Shown here: one piece after another, positions 1-11,321 of the stretch | How positions within the stretch are numbered: position 1 is the stretch's first letter | How the letters are laid out: each line of letters begins with the position of its first letter | Assembly (NCBI GenBank): GCA_963966185.1 | Contig: CAWZYM010000309.1 | Span: 270,258-334,257, forward strand | Reading direction: 5' to 3' | Length of the DNA stretch: 64,000 nt | Source: Rhabditoides inermis | Taxonomy: Eukaryota; Nematoda; Chromadorea; Rhabditida; Rhabditidae | Translations under genes and position numbers: made by a program | Notes under the pieces: generated by a model | What the model was told of the DNA's origin: nothing | What the model saw: the letters and a program-made list of their open reading frames with translations, nothing else | The model's database searches: none

Positions 1-122
1 AACTAACATGGTTTGGATGAGTTCGCATGGTTGCTAACATGACCTTTGGGTATCGCTTATTGAAAATTCTGGCGCGAGCCCTATCCTAAGCCAAAAGAGA
101 GGGCGCTGCGCGCCCTCTCTAA
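1..122 (+). mobile_element. Mini Helitron-like element, 3' part
   Basis: The first 122 bases match, in reverse complement, bases 44678-44802. Both copies end in a GC-rich hairpin (gagagggcgc/gcgccctctc) followed by CTAA and then a T. The complete copy begins with TC and sits between A and T. A TC start, a hairpin near the end, a CTRR terminus and AT insertion are the classic Helitron signs, so this is probably a tiny non-autonomous member. The window cuts off its first three bases. It lies just upstream of the first visible exon of the prominin-like gene, probably in an intron. Confidence 0.55.
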
Positions 123-139
123 TAGCTAATTGTCATTAG

Positions 140-1923
140 GTATTGGATGAATTGTACACAATAGAAATGGAACGGAAATCATTTGCCACACAATATTCTC
201 AAGTTGGAATAGTTTTCAAACATTTTTTCAACAACTTTTTTCAGTACGTTATAAGTAATTCCATCGCCGACGAGAGTATTCTTGGAATCTTGGCATTCAT
301 GCTTCTGTCCTTTCTGTTGACTGCTGCACTCTACTTCGCTCCTGGTATTTTCGATCGACTTTCACTTCATTGAAGATGCTTTCAGTTCCTCCCAGACTTA
401 TTATGATCTTAGCAATCGTTTTCTTTCTAATAACGATCGTAGCAGCATTCCAAATATCGTAAATAAAAAGTGTTTTTTTTAGTTTTAATCAAAATATTCA
501 CAGACTTTTATTGAGTTTTGCTAATGCGCGTCAATTGGGTTGCAATTACTTCTCCGACAATAGACATCATGTGTGGGACATTGCTGAAAATATTAATGGT
601 TCATTTTTGCAGCGAAACGAGTTGTAAGTTTTCTATAACATGAGTTATTTCATTTGTCTTTTCAGAACAATGTCGCGCTGTTACAAAAACAATGGATATC
701 AAGTGTTCGAAAAACGCATCAACCGATCTGTAGAAGGTTGTTTTGTACAGTCCTGATTAATTTCATCCACATTTTTGAGAAATATTCAACAAAGTTTTTC
801 AATCTCGTCACGAAGTACAATCAATGTCCCTCGATTATCTCTCCAAAATAATAGTTCGATTTGAGGTACTTTTAAAAAGTAGTTTGGTACTTGAAAAGTA
901 TGTATTTTTCTTATAGAATCTCAAAGCATACTACCTCGGATTGGATGAGAAAATCAATAACTTCATCAAATCTTGTCCGGGAGGATCGTATATCGCCTGT
1001 CTTCCACTCAATCCGAAAGAAAACAAGCAACTAAAGTCTCTTACTCAAGAAATCGAAATATTTCAGGTTTCGTTGGAGTTTTTTCAAAATCAACTTTTAC
1101 AATTATCCAGGATAAATGGAACTGCGCATCTGATCTTGATACAGGTTGCAAAAATTTGACTGCGATTGACGACATTCTAAATATCTTGAACAATTCTATC
1201 AAAGATACCGGAGTGTATAAGCAGTTTGAGCCTATTGAAAAAAGTACTTTATTTATGAAAGTGAGTGTACCTGAAGTACAAATACAAGTTACAATCATAA
1301 CTTTTACAGACAGCTCTAAATAGGGCTTTGGCGAAAGATTGTCAAATGACTTCGATCTATTCTAACATTTTGAAGCGAGCGTGCAATCAGATAAAACCAT
1401 ACTACCTTGCAATCAACACGCTTTGTAAGCATATTTGGAATATTTTCTTATACTGAACTATTTTCAGACATATACGTAGTATGTTTGTGGTTGTTTGGTA
1501 TGGCCTTTGCTTTGATTGGTCAGCTAAGAATACTTCACCCCGTAAGAATCAGATTGCAGAGAGGGTCGAAGGTGTGATATTCCATAAATGTCCTTTTCAC
1601 ATTTGAATTCAGCGCGAGTTGAACGTTGAGAATCAGATGAAGTTTGGAAATAGTGTCGGCGTGGCATTGGTATGTCAGTATGTACGAATGATTCGGGGAT
1701 TGTGTCGTGTTTTCAGGATTGTGTTGGAATTGATCCGAGAAAGGTCTATAAAGACTTTATGAGACATGCAGTGACGGACAAATCAAAATCATTGGAGAAA
1801 AACTCCGCTAGTAAAGTATTGCCGTCGAAATCGAGTATCGTGGGATCCCAAGAGACTTCCTTCGATGCAACCAGGGTTGATTTGGGCTGGCCGGGAGAAT
1901 CCAAGTACTCCGATGGAAACTGA
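140..1923 (+). CDS. Prominin-like membrane protein, C-terminal half (5' end outside window)
   Basis: Exons read in phase as follows: an entry exon with a membrane segment (ILGILAFMLLSFLLTAALYF), a second membrane segment after a very short loop (MILAIVFFLITIVAAF, ~395-450), a long extracellular part (~500-1430) with Cys and N-glycosylation sites, and a last membrane segment (YVVCLWLFGMAFALIGQL, ~1475-1535). The order (two close membrane helices, a large loop with a short LT...CYKNNGY stretch, a Cys just before the final helix) matches the second half of prominins, which organise plasma-membrane protrusions and cilia. The reading frame then continues through two phase-0 introns into a phosphatase domain and stops at TGA 1921-1923. 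Upstream exons are outside the window. The prominin assignment is from pattern recognition only. Confidence 0.55.
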
Positions 1924-3281
1924 ATTGTTCCCATGGAACACGCACACAAGTAAGTTTTAGAAAGTATTACTATGGTAAATTTGCATATGAGTACCTTAGA
2001 TACATCATGACTGCTGCTCCAACTGCTGATACGGCTATCGATTTCCAGCTATTAGATCTCCAAACGCTCGAAGAGCGACGCTTAATAAACGATATTGCGT
2101 ATATTCATAAGGTTATGACTAATCGCACTAGTCTAGAGTATTCTGGCCTCTTCAACATTGTACCTTCCCGGTCTCGCGTTTCTCATGGGTGGCGCCTGAT
2201 TCCTTGCTTTGACACAACTTTAAAGAGCAGCACGTTTTTCAGTAGGGTTTTTGCACTATGGAACACACTCCCCAACAACATCATTTTATCTGCGAAACAT
2301 CAAACAGTGAAATCGTACCTCCTAGATAACCCCCATTTGTTCCCTCCGTCCAAAATTAGATAAGTGCTCATTTGGGAACCTGTGTTATCTGTTTTATCCT
2401 ATTTTTGTGTTTATTTATTTTCCAATGCCGTATTCACTCTTATTATGTGTTTGTCCTGTGTTCATATATATAGTATACGCGGTAATAATTATTATTATTA
2501 TTATTATTATTATTTCTGGCATGTGGTCTTCCGATACAATTGCAAGGCTATTGTCATGCTATGCGATTTTGTGGAAATGGAAAAGAGACAATCTGTCGAA
2601 AAATGTTTCGAGTATTGGAACGAAAAGACAGCAAAGGTGTTCGAAAACCAGTTCGCGAAGTATACGGTATAAAAGCTTACTCCACATTCCAATAACATAA
2701 ATCTTTCAGATAAAATGTGTTTCTGTTCGAAAGTATGTCATCAAAAATGTGAAACATTTTGTGTTCACAGTTTCCAAGTATGTAGTATGTTTATGAAACC
2801 AGGTTCATCACACATGTATTATAGCGGCTACGTGAAGAAATAAGTGGAGTTGATGCAATACACTGGCTGGCAGGACTGCCTCGCTCCCGAGAAGCCGGAA
2901 GAACTGGCTGACGTGATGAAGACGCTATACGAGAAGATGGGAAAGACGGACGAGCCAGTGGTCGTCCACTGCGCCGACGGACTCGGAACGAGCGCTGCTT
3001 TCGTCGGTTAGAGGAAACAATACTTTCTGCCAATTCTTGTTACTGTTTCAGGAATGGATGTTCTCATCGGAATCGTCGATCAGAACTCCAATCCGGAACC
3101 ATTCGATCTGATTGAAGTAGATATATGTATTAGTGTTTGTGATTAGTTTTGGTTTTAGTCGATGCGTGTGTTCCGACCGAACTGTTATACTAACAAGTGG
3201 CAGTACTACTTCACATACATTTGCTTCTTTCAGTTCCATTCCATGGTGAACATTTTACTACGTCACGTTCTAAGCCGTTTC
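1692..3281 (+). pseudogene. Protein tyrosine phosphatase domain, in frame after the prominin-like part, inactivated
   Basis: The reading runs FDATRVDLGWPG (~1862), IMTAAPTADTAIDF (2004-2045), WHVVFRYNCKAIVMLCDFVE (from 2517), KYTIKC, LMQYTGWQDCLAPE (~2852) and VVVHCADGLGTSAAFVG (2958-3008). These are the successive motifs of classical PTPs as found in the large nematode PTP group. Lesions: TGA at 1921-1923 where PTPs have an aromatic residue; a LINE fragment inside the exon at 2046-2516; TAA at 2841-2843. The catalytic HCX5R loop reads HCADGLGTS, so its Arg is Thr (codon 2988-2990), and the WPD loop reads WQD. Even without the stops it would be a pseudophosphatase. The C-terminal helix pattern (WQYYFTYICFFQF, ~3195) is kept. 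Splice phases join without correction from the prominin part. Confidence 0.7.
2046..2516 (+). mobile_element. 5'-truncated non-LTR retrotransposon (LINE) inserted in a coding exon
   Basis: Reading + gives a terminal reverse-transcriptase-element domain (IPCFDTTLKSSTFFSRVFAL then WNTLPNNI), of the kind found at the C-terminus of CR1/Jockey-like LINE ORF2. It ends with a stop at ~2361-2363, a short 3' tail and an ATT repeat (~2487-2515). ATTTC occurs at 2041-2045 and again at 2512-2516, a target-site duplication. Removing 2046-2516 restores the phosphatase reading AIDF|WHVV exactly. This shows a recent insertion into an exon. Confidence 0.8.
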
Positions 3282-5060
3282 TTTAGAATCTCACATATGG
3301 CGAGGGTTCGAAGATCTACAGTTACCTCAAGGATCGTAAGACTTCGTTTGTGGAGAAAATGAAGGCTGCTTTTACTTCGGACGACTACACTGCCCTTCAC
3401 AAAAGAAGGGTTGACACGGCCAAAAGTTACAGACGATTCGAAATTGAAGTGCAAAAAAAAAGAGCAAAAACAAGCAGGAACCAGCATCGGAGAAAGCGAG
3501 GGTACTTTCTTTTTCAAATAGACAAATCATGTTTTCAGAAACTGACTGGCACGTGTCTGCAAGGTTGCAAAGATGAGTATCTACTTGGAAAGCTGTTGGG
3601 TGCGGGCACATACGGAGAGGTCTACCAGGCAACCAAGGGGAAAGAGGGCTCCAAAGCGAGTGAAAACAACACGAGAACTTCCAAAGACAAAGAGAACAAC
3701 GTCAAGTATGCAATCAAGACTGAGAAACGTGGGGTATCGTGCTTATCTCTCACGGTTAGTCGTTTGATCATTACACTTTGATTGAAGTATATTGGTTCAG
3801 TCCGAAATCTATGTTCTCATGGATGTCTCAGCTAATGCGCTCGAAAACAGAAATCAGATTGTTCAGTACGTTGATAAAGGTGACTATTACTTGCTTGTTT
3901 CACATTTACTTTTTCTTATGTTAGGTCATACGTCTACATTTGATTTCTTGGTGATGACTATGGTTGGCAAGTCTCTCTCCACTGTACAGCAACATGTGCC
4001 TAGAAAACTAAAGTGATTTAAAATACGCTTGAAAAAAACACGAACTTTCAGTTTCTTTTCTGCGATGTACATTTCTATCCAGTCGTTCAACGCTATCCAT
4101 CAGTTGCACCGCTGCGGATTTATTCACAGGTATAGATAATGGTGATTCAAGTCCAGGTATCAACTATCAGGGACATCAAACCGGGAAACTTTGCGATCGG
4201 AGGAAAAGAGAACGAGAAAGTAGTGTTCATTCTCGACTTTGGAATGGCTCAGCGGAGCATTGATGAACACGCGAAAATCCAGATTCGTAGGGGACAGGAA
4301 CACGGTTTCATCGGAACCATGGGGTTTGGAAAACTTCTGCGATTCGGTTTGATATTTTCGATGAGCTATGCTCCTCGCGCGGCGCACGAAATGAAGAAGC
4401 AACATCCCTGCGACGACATCGAATCCTGGCTGCTGATGAGCATTGAGGTACAAATGAATATGTAATTTTTATTTGATCCATTGCTGTTCAGATGTTCCAG
4501 AAACTGCCATGAAAGGGTAACGTGGACACGAACCAAGCCCTGCAGGGAAAATACAATCTCATGGAAGGAAAGTGTAAGTGGCGGTCCCCCACGGTGACAT
4601 CTCTTATTTCGATTCCAGACTGGTCATCGATGGAGGGAAAAGGGCTTCCGGTCGCATTCAAACACCTCATCCAGTCAGTGTATTCATTCTGACAAGTTCC
4701 GAACTTTGCTTTACAGATTACTTTAGACTGATCAACGACATGAACCCGTACGATGTTCCTGATTACAGACGGATCATGCATATCATGATGGGAGCAGACT
4801 GCGATCTCAGCGTTAGTGTTGCATCCTATTATAATTGCATAACTTATTCTTGCATTATTCGTTTCAGCTGGATTTGGATTGGATTCGCTCGGCTAAAATC
4901 CACGAAAAGGAGCAGTACGAGGTATGTTTTGCTGTTGTTTTCAAATATTTACCGTATCATTTTTCAGTCGCTGGCTACTCGAGCGACCTCGAGGGACAAG
5001 AAGGCTATCCTCACAAGCCACTCAGCCGCTTCTAGAAGATTCGAAACCTTTGTACTTTAA
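3282..5060 (+). pseudogene. CK1/TTBK-like protein kinase domain, in frame after the phosphatase, inactivated
   Basis: After a charged linker the exons give a Gly-loop (GKLLGAGTYGEVYQA, ~3590), YAIKTEK (the VAIK lysine), a catalytic HRDIKPGN split by an intron (4125-4129 / 4171 on), LDFGMAQ (~4232), GTMGYAPRAAHE across a short intron (~4315-4392) and PCDDIESW. These are marks of the nematode-expanded casein kinase 1/TTBK-like group. All catalytic residues are present. Two lesions break it. A nine-A run at 3453-3461 has one A too many to join the linker to the kinase frame. A TGA at 4510-4512 replaces the Trp of the LPWKG motif. The reading ends at TAA 5058-5060. No separate start codon in the kinase frame is visible before the Gly-loop, which supports fusion to the phosphatase rather than a second gene. 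Confidence 0.68.
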
Positions 5061-5723
5061 CTCGAATACTCGCTACTCACTTTTTAATTATTCGCTTCAA
5101 CCCTTTCATATTATTATAACATGATCAAAAAAACTTATTCACACCGACAAGTGTTCATAAAACACAAAAGGAACCCATAGAACGAGAGATACACGAAGCG
5201 ACATACAGGGCTCAAAGAGTGACTCAAAGAGGAAGGCTCGCGGAGACGGTGGAGAGAGATATCTCATAAAAAAGTGTCAGCTGATAAAAAAGTGTCAGCT
5301 GAAATAAATCAGTGAGTCATACTTCACATTTACAGTAACATGAGAAGGTCAATAATGATTGTTCTTCTTATTTGACTGGATGAGGAGTGAGACGAGTTAA
5401 TAATGCTTAGTTACAGTAATAGTTTGCTTAAGTTACTTCAGTACTTTACTTCAGTACTTGTGGTATCCTGCATACAGCAGACTATCACATCATCGATCGA
5501 ATATTTTATCGATACAATGCGAAAACAAACCAAGCAATCGTATTTCGACATGTCTCTTCGATGTTTGCATAAAAAAATGGAAATAGTTCAGAAAAACGCA
5601 GATATTCGAAAAAATAAACATAGACAAAGATAAGCCGCCAGATGGAAAATGTCACTGCACTATACCTAACCTAACAATTATGTAGTCATACAGGATATGT
5701 AAGTGAAACAGTGACAAGAACGT
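5061..5723. other. Intergenic, no gene seen
   Basis: AT-rich sequence. It contains a short tandem duplication of about 18 bp (ataaaaaagtgtcagctg, ~5266-5302) and no reading frame with recognisable protein character. Confidence 0.5.
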
Positions 5724-6111
5724 TCACGACTGCAGTTCTTCTCGTGGGACAGGTGTGATAAACTCGAATGATTGCTCCGTATTGCCTTCTTTGTAAAGAA
5801 CCAACTCTCCATTTTCACAAGATTGTAGTTCTGTGAAATATGTATCTGATTTTATAACCGTAAGTGTTAACATACTAGCGAGACCGGTGACGCTTTGCGA
5901 ACAGAAAAACCCTGAATCCTGGCCTGATCTAATGCCAGTGTTTCCTAGTGTGCATTGTGTTGTGTCGATGTATGCATTTTCGTTTCGCAACAAATTCATT
6001 GTTTGACTTCCACAAATTCTCCACTCCATTTTCGTTCCCATCACGTATAAGACATGGTCAGATTGAACGCATTCAAATCTAAATTGTGTGTCCGTTGTGT
6101 GTTTCTATCGC
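5724..6111 (-). CDS. Possible terminal exon of an unrecognised cysteine-containing protein
   Basis: An open reading on the minus strand from about 6111 to a stop at 5724 has Cys-rich spacing (FEC, RIC, QC, FFC, SC) and is free of low-complexity sequence. There is no start codon with a signal peptide, and the upstream side runs straight into the repeat array at 6109, so any gene would be truncated by the array. I do not recognise a family. It may be a decayed exon or chance. Confidence 0.22.
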
Positions 6112-7259
6112 CTCTCTCCCCCCCTAAAATGTCAGATGCCGTTTGTCTGTTGTCCGCTCACGTACAGGGTTTCTGGGTAGAGATCTCGAGCTGACCTTCT
6201 ATACTTAAGTTAAGATGGTCCATGAGACGGCACATCTCTTTTTGCATCACATTTGCATAACTCCCTATATGGGTTTACTAAGAACTCTGGACTTAGAATC
6301 TGAAATTTGTGATACTTCTATATGGACTCTGTCAGTTTTCGACCTAGAGACTTGATACTTGGTACAAGTAACAAGTAAACAAGTTGAAAAAATTTGGTAA
6401 ACAACAACAGTAAACAAGTAAACAAATAAGTAAACAACTCCAAATCTCATTTTTAGGGTATCTAACGTGTAATAGACCAAGTACTAAGTTCATACTTGTT
6501 GTTTACAAGTGAAGTAAACAAGTAAACAAGTTTGTAAACAACTCAGAAATGTGTTTTAAAGGTCTCTAACATGTAGTACACAAAGTACTCAGTTCGATTT
6601 TATTGTTTATTTGGCATGTAAACAAGTAAACAAATAGGTAAACAACTCCAAGTAACTTTTTAAAGGTATCTAATGTGTACTAGACCAAGTACTGAGTTCA
6701 TATTTGTTGTTTACAAGTGAAGTAAACAAGTAAACAAGGTTGTAAACAACTCAGAAATGAGTTTTAGAGGTATCTAACATGTAGTACACAAAGTACTCAG
6801 TTCGATTTTGTTACCTGTTTGAGATGTAGACAAGTAAACAAAAAAGTAAACAACTCCAAATCTCATTTCAAAGGTATTAAACGTGTACTAGACCAAGTAA
6901 TGAGTTCATATTTGTTGTTTACGAGTGAAGTAAACAAGTAAACAAGTTTGTAAACAACTCAGAAATGTGTTTTGAAGGTCTCTAACGTGTAGTACACAAA
7001 GTACTCAGTTCGATTTTATTGTTCATTTCTGATGTAAACAAGTAAACAAAAAAGTAAACAAGTACAAATATCATTTTAAAGGTATCTCACGTAGACCAAG
7101 TACTGAGTTCAGAGTTGTTGTTTAAAGTTATGTTATGAGTATATATTTAGAGGTTATACAGCGGAAAGACGAGCGCGCCGAAGGCGCGCGAGCCTTGGAG
7201 CGTACGCGGCGCGAAGCGCCGCCACTAGCGGCCGGAGGCGAGCGAAGCGAGCCTCCGGC
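6109..7259 (+). mobile_element. Helitron-like repeat unit A1
   Basis: Begins TCGCCTCTC...CTAAAAT and ends with a 29-bp GC hairpin (7231-7259). The body is mostly the GTAAACA-rich array (~6360-7140), in which units of about 105 bp repeat with spacer text such as ctaacgtgtactagaccaag. No Rep/helicase coding is visible, so it would be non-autonomous. Confidence 0.5.
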
Positions 7260-8420
7260 TCGCCACTCTCCCCCCTAAAATTTCCTATGGTGTCCGTCTG
7301 ATGTCCAGACTCATAACTCATAACTCTTTTCACGAATCAGGATATAACTTCGGAGTTAAGGTTCAGTACTACATGAGACGCGATGGCTACTCTGACATCT
7401 AATTTGCATAACTCCTTATATGGGTTCACTAACAACTCTGGACTTAGAATCTGGAGTTTGTGATACTTCTATATGAACTCTGTCAGTTTTCGACCTAAAG
7501 ACTTGATACTTGGTACAAGTAACAAGTAAACAAGTTACAAAAATTTGGTAAACAACAACAGTAAACAAGTAAACAAATAAATAAACAACTCCAAATCTCA
7601 TTTAAAAGGTATCTAACGTGTACTAGACCAAGTACTGAGTTCATATTTGTTTTTTACAAGTGATGTAAACAAGTAAACAAGTTTGTAAACAACTCAGAAA
7701 TGTGTTTTAAAGGTCTATAACATGTAGTACACAAAATACTAAGTTCGATTTTGTTGTTTATTTGAGATGTAAACAAGTAAACAAATAAGTAAACAACTCC
7801 AAATCTCATTTAAAAGGTATCTAACGTGTACTAGATCAAGTACTGATTTCATACTTGTTGTTTACAAGTGAAGTAAACAAGTAAACAAGTATGTAAACAA
7901 TTCAGAAATGTGTTTTTTATGTCTTTAACATATAGTACACAAAGTACAGACTTTGATTTTGTTGTTTATTTAGCATGTAAACATGTAAACAAATAAGTAA
8001 ACAACTTCAAATCTCATTCCGAAAGTATATAACGTGTATTAGACCAAGTACTGAGTTCATATTTGTTGTTTACAAGTGAAGTAAACAAGTAAACAAGTTT
8101 GTAAACAACTCAGAAATGTGTTTTAAAAGTCTCTCACATGAAGTACACAAAGTACAGAGTTTTATTTTGTTGTTTGTTTCTGATGTAAACCAGTAAACAA
8201 AAAAGTAAACAAGTACAAATCTCATTTAATAGGTTTCTAACGTGTACTAGACCGGGTACTGAGTTCAAAGTTGTTGTTTAAAGTTATGTTATGAGTATAT
8301 ATTTAGAGGTCATACAGCGAAAAGGCGAGCGCGCCGAAGGCGCGCGAGCCTTGGAGCGAACGCGGCGCGAAGCGCCGCCACTAGCGGCCGGAGGCGAGCG
8401 AAGCGAGCCTCCGGCCGCTA
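7260..8420 (+). mobile_element. Helitron-like repeat unit A2
   Basis: Starts TCGCCACTC...CTAAAATTTCCTATGGTGTC directly after the hairpin of unit A1. It contains a second GTAAACA array (~7480-8290) and ends with the same hairpin class (~8390-8420). The layout is head-to-tail with A1 and A3. No gene is present. Confidence 0.5.
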
Positions 8421-9760
8421 TCGCCTCTCTCCCCCTAAAATTTCCTATGGTTAAGGTATGTCAGCTGAGGTACAGCTCTTACGGAACGAGACTCAGAGAT
8501 GCCCTTTTAGAGTTAAGGTTCTATGGTCCCTGGGATGTCAGCATAATTCAGACATCTCATTTGCATAATTCCTTATATGGGTTCTACGAGAGGGACTTTG
8601 GACTTTGACTCGAAAATAGACTTTTCACTATAACTCAATAACGAATTGAGGTAGACAGTTCATATTCACACCATACAACAACCTAACTAAGACAAAACTT
8701 TTAGTAAAGATATTATGTAAACAAGTAAACAAGTAAACAAATTATGTAAACAATCTCGGAAACCTTAATAACTTTGTTAGTTTGCAATGTAGACACTTCA
8801 TACTCATACCATAACACAAGTACACAAGTACATTTATGATAGTAAACAACTCATGTCAACAAGTAAACAAAGAAGTAAACAACACAATTTTTCATTTAAG
8901 AGGTATCTAACGTGTACTAGACCATGTACTGAGTTCAAATTTGTTGTTTACATGAAATGTAAACAAGTAAACAAATTTGTAAACAACTCCAAATCTCATT
9001 TAAAAGGTACCTAACGTGTACTAGACCAAGTACTGAGTTCAGAATTGTTGTTTGAAATTATGTTATGAGTATTAGAGTTAAGGTTCTATGGTCCCTGGGA
9101 TGTCAGCATAATTCAGACATCTCATTTGCATAATTCCTTATATGGGTTCTACGAGAGGGACTTTGGACTTTGACTCGAAAATAGACTTTTCACTATAACT
9201 CAATAACGAATTGAGGTAGACAGTTCATATTCACACCATACAACAACCTAACTAAGACAAAACTTTTAGTAAAGATATTATGTAAACAAGTAAACAAGTA
9301 AACAAATTATGTAAACAATCTCGGAAACCTTAATAACTTTGTTAGTTTGCAATGTAGACACTTCATACTCATACCATAACACAAGTACACAAGTACATTT
9401 ATGATAGTAAACAACTCATGTCAACAAGTAAACAAAGAAGTAAACAACACAATTTTTCATTTAAGAGGTATCTAACGTGTACTAGACCATGTACTGAGTT
9501 CAAATTTGTTGTTTACATGAAATGTAAACAAGTAAACAAATTTGTAAACAACTCCAAATCTCATTTAAAAGGTACCTAACGTGTACTAGACCAAGTACTG
9601 AGTTCAGAATTGTTGTTTGAAATTATGTTATGAGTATATATTTAGAGGTTTTAGAGCGGAAAGGCGAGCGCGCCGAAGGCGCGCGAGCCTTGGAGCAAAC
9701 GCGGCGCGAAGCGCCGCCACTAGCGGCCGGAGGCGAGCGAAGCGAGCCTCCGGCCGCTAG
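8421..9760 (+). mobile_element. Helitron-like repeat unit A3, with internal 565-bp tandem duplication
   Basis: Starts TCGCCTCTC...CTAAAATTTCCTATGG and ends in a hairpin followed by CTAG (9757-9760). Bases 8507-9071 and 9072-9636 are a 565-bp direct duplication, near-identical by eye. Both copies carry GTAAACA tracts. Confidence 0.5.
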
Positions 9761-11321
9761 TCGCCCTGGCGGGGCTATATAAAATTTGCTATGGTACGTG
9801 TCTGTCGTTCCGGGCACGTATCTCAAGTCCCAAAGTACCAATCCGACTCAACTCGGGACGTTTTCATCGGTTCCTCGACCGCACGCAATCGTTCTTTTTT
9901 CGTTCACCTAGCTCACCTGTACAGGTAGATACACCTGTCGGAAGAAATTTGAATTTTCCAAAGGGGGGACCACATGGATTTTGAAAATTTTGAAATTTTT
10001 GTTTTCAAATCTCTCATCCCTTTCACCAATGACACCCTCGGTCCTGAGTACCTGCCAGGTACCGTCACACCTGTCACCTGTCATCTCTCACCTGAGATAA
10101 ATTAGCATAAACTTCAAATTTCACTTTACGACCCCGTAACTTTCGTCTAGGTGAGAGTTGACACCTGGATTTTCTTATTTAATAATCACTACCGTCATAC
10201 ATTTATTCATGAATTATTTCAGATTTTTATTAAATGTTTGAATTTTATTTAATTTTTCAATTTTCGCCTTTTTTAATATTCAAAAATATTCTAAAATTAA
10301 TAACTCGGTTAGTTTTCAAGGTAGAGGACTCAAACTTGGTACAGGTAACAAGTAAACAAATACAAAATTTTAGGTAAACAACTTAGGTAAACAAGTAAAC
10401 AAAAAAGTAAACAACTCCAAATCTCATTTCAAAGGTATCTAACGTGTACTAGACCAAGTACTGAGTTCAAATTTGTTGTTTACAAGTGAAGTAAACAAGT
10501 AAACAAGTTTGTAAACAACTCAGAAATGTGTTTTAAATATCTCTAACGTGTACTACACAAAGTACTGAGTTTGATTTCAATAGTTATTTGACATGTAAAC
10601 AAGTAAACAAAAAAGTAAACAACTCCAAATCTCATTTCAAAGGTATCTAACGTGTACTAGACCAAGTGATGAGTTCAAATTTGTTGACTACAAGTGAAGT
10701 AAACAAGTAAACAAATTTGTAATAAACTCAGAAATGTGTTTTAAAGGAGAGGTGCACGGAATAATAACATGAAATCGATATAATCAATATCGATATGGCG
10801 ATCAAATTGAAACCAAAATAAAAATTCTAACAATTAATATAAATTTGATATAAAATGAAATAGCATCTTGAAAATCAGGCACTGCGTCAGTATTTCGTGG
10901 TGATGTACAAACTTGGCACGAGTTTTCAATGGGAATTTGTTTTCAAAATTGGTCCCGCCACGGACTACTGACGAATTGTATCATTATTTCTCACGTGTGA
11001 CAACAGCTGGTCATTTCATTTCATCACTCCATGCTCCTCTCCTTTAAAGTTCTCCAACATGTAGTACTCGAAATACTGAGTTCAAAGGTAATGTTCACAA
11101 GTCAGATAAACAATTAAACAACACAGTAAACAACTCCAAAACTTTAGATTTCGACTTCTGAGGTGTACTAGAGACATAAGAGAATTCAGATTAGATTTTT
11201 GATGAGTTGACGCGGAGAGGCGAGCGCGCCGAAGGCGCGCGAGCCTCGAAGCGCAGTGCGGCGGCGAAGCCGCCGCCACTAGCGGGCCGGAGGCGAGCGA
11301 AGCGAGCCTCCGGCCCGCTAG
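9761..11321 (+). mobile_element. Helitron-like repeat unit A4
   Basis: Starts TCGCCCTGG...AAAATTTGCTATGG and ends in a long hairpin plus CTAG (11318-11321). It holds GTAAACA repeats (10310-10740), interrupted by a TTAA-flanked insertion at 10741-11047. An almost identical copy lies at 13141-14701 through the 3.38-kb duplication. Confidence 0.5.
10741..11047. mobile_element. TTAA-flanked MITE (piggyBac-like), copied at 14121-14427
   Basis: Inverted ends AGGAGAGGTGCACGG / CCATGCTCCTCTCCT lie between two TTAA sites. The flanks, ...aaatgtgttttaaag and tttaaagttctccaac, are the two halves of one interrupted GTAAACA-array unit, so insertion is demonstrated. TTAA targets are typical of piggyBac. 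No transposase is present. Confidence 0.65.

Larger units (their letters stand above)
6360..10740. repeat. Forkhead-motif (GTAAACA) satellite arrays
   Basis: Across several blocks the text gtaaacaagtaaacaa recurs dozens of times, alternating with tgttgtttac. GTAAACA/TGTTTAC is the core recognised by forkhead factors (in nematodes the DAF-16/FOXO and PHA-4 class). The arrays are tandem ~105-bp half units paired into ~210-bp units. Binding is inference; the motif density is directly visible. Confidence 0.8.

Noticed and set aside
2007..2363. A 118-residue independent gene starting MTAAPTAD
   Set aside because: It is a PTP exon end joined by insertion to a LINE fragment; the join lies at a target-site duplication.
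3573..3767. A separate start codon for the kinase at 3573
   Set aside because: That ATG is in a different frame from the glycine loop and gives a basic low-complexity reading.
1921..4512. Recoding of TGA as tryptophan
   Set aside because: Neighbouring intact genes (protease, UGT, F-box, GILT) all use TGA as their final stop, and the same locus also has a TAA and a LINE insertion, so decay is the simpler explanation.
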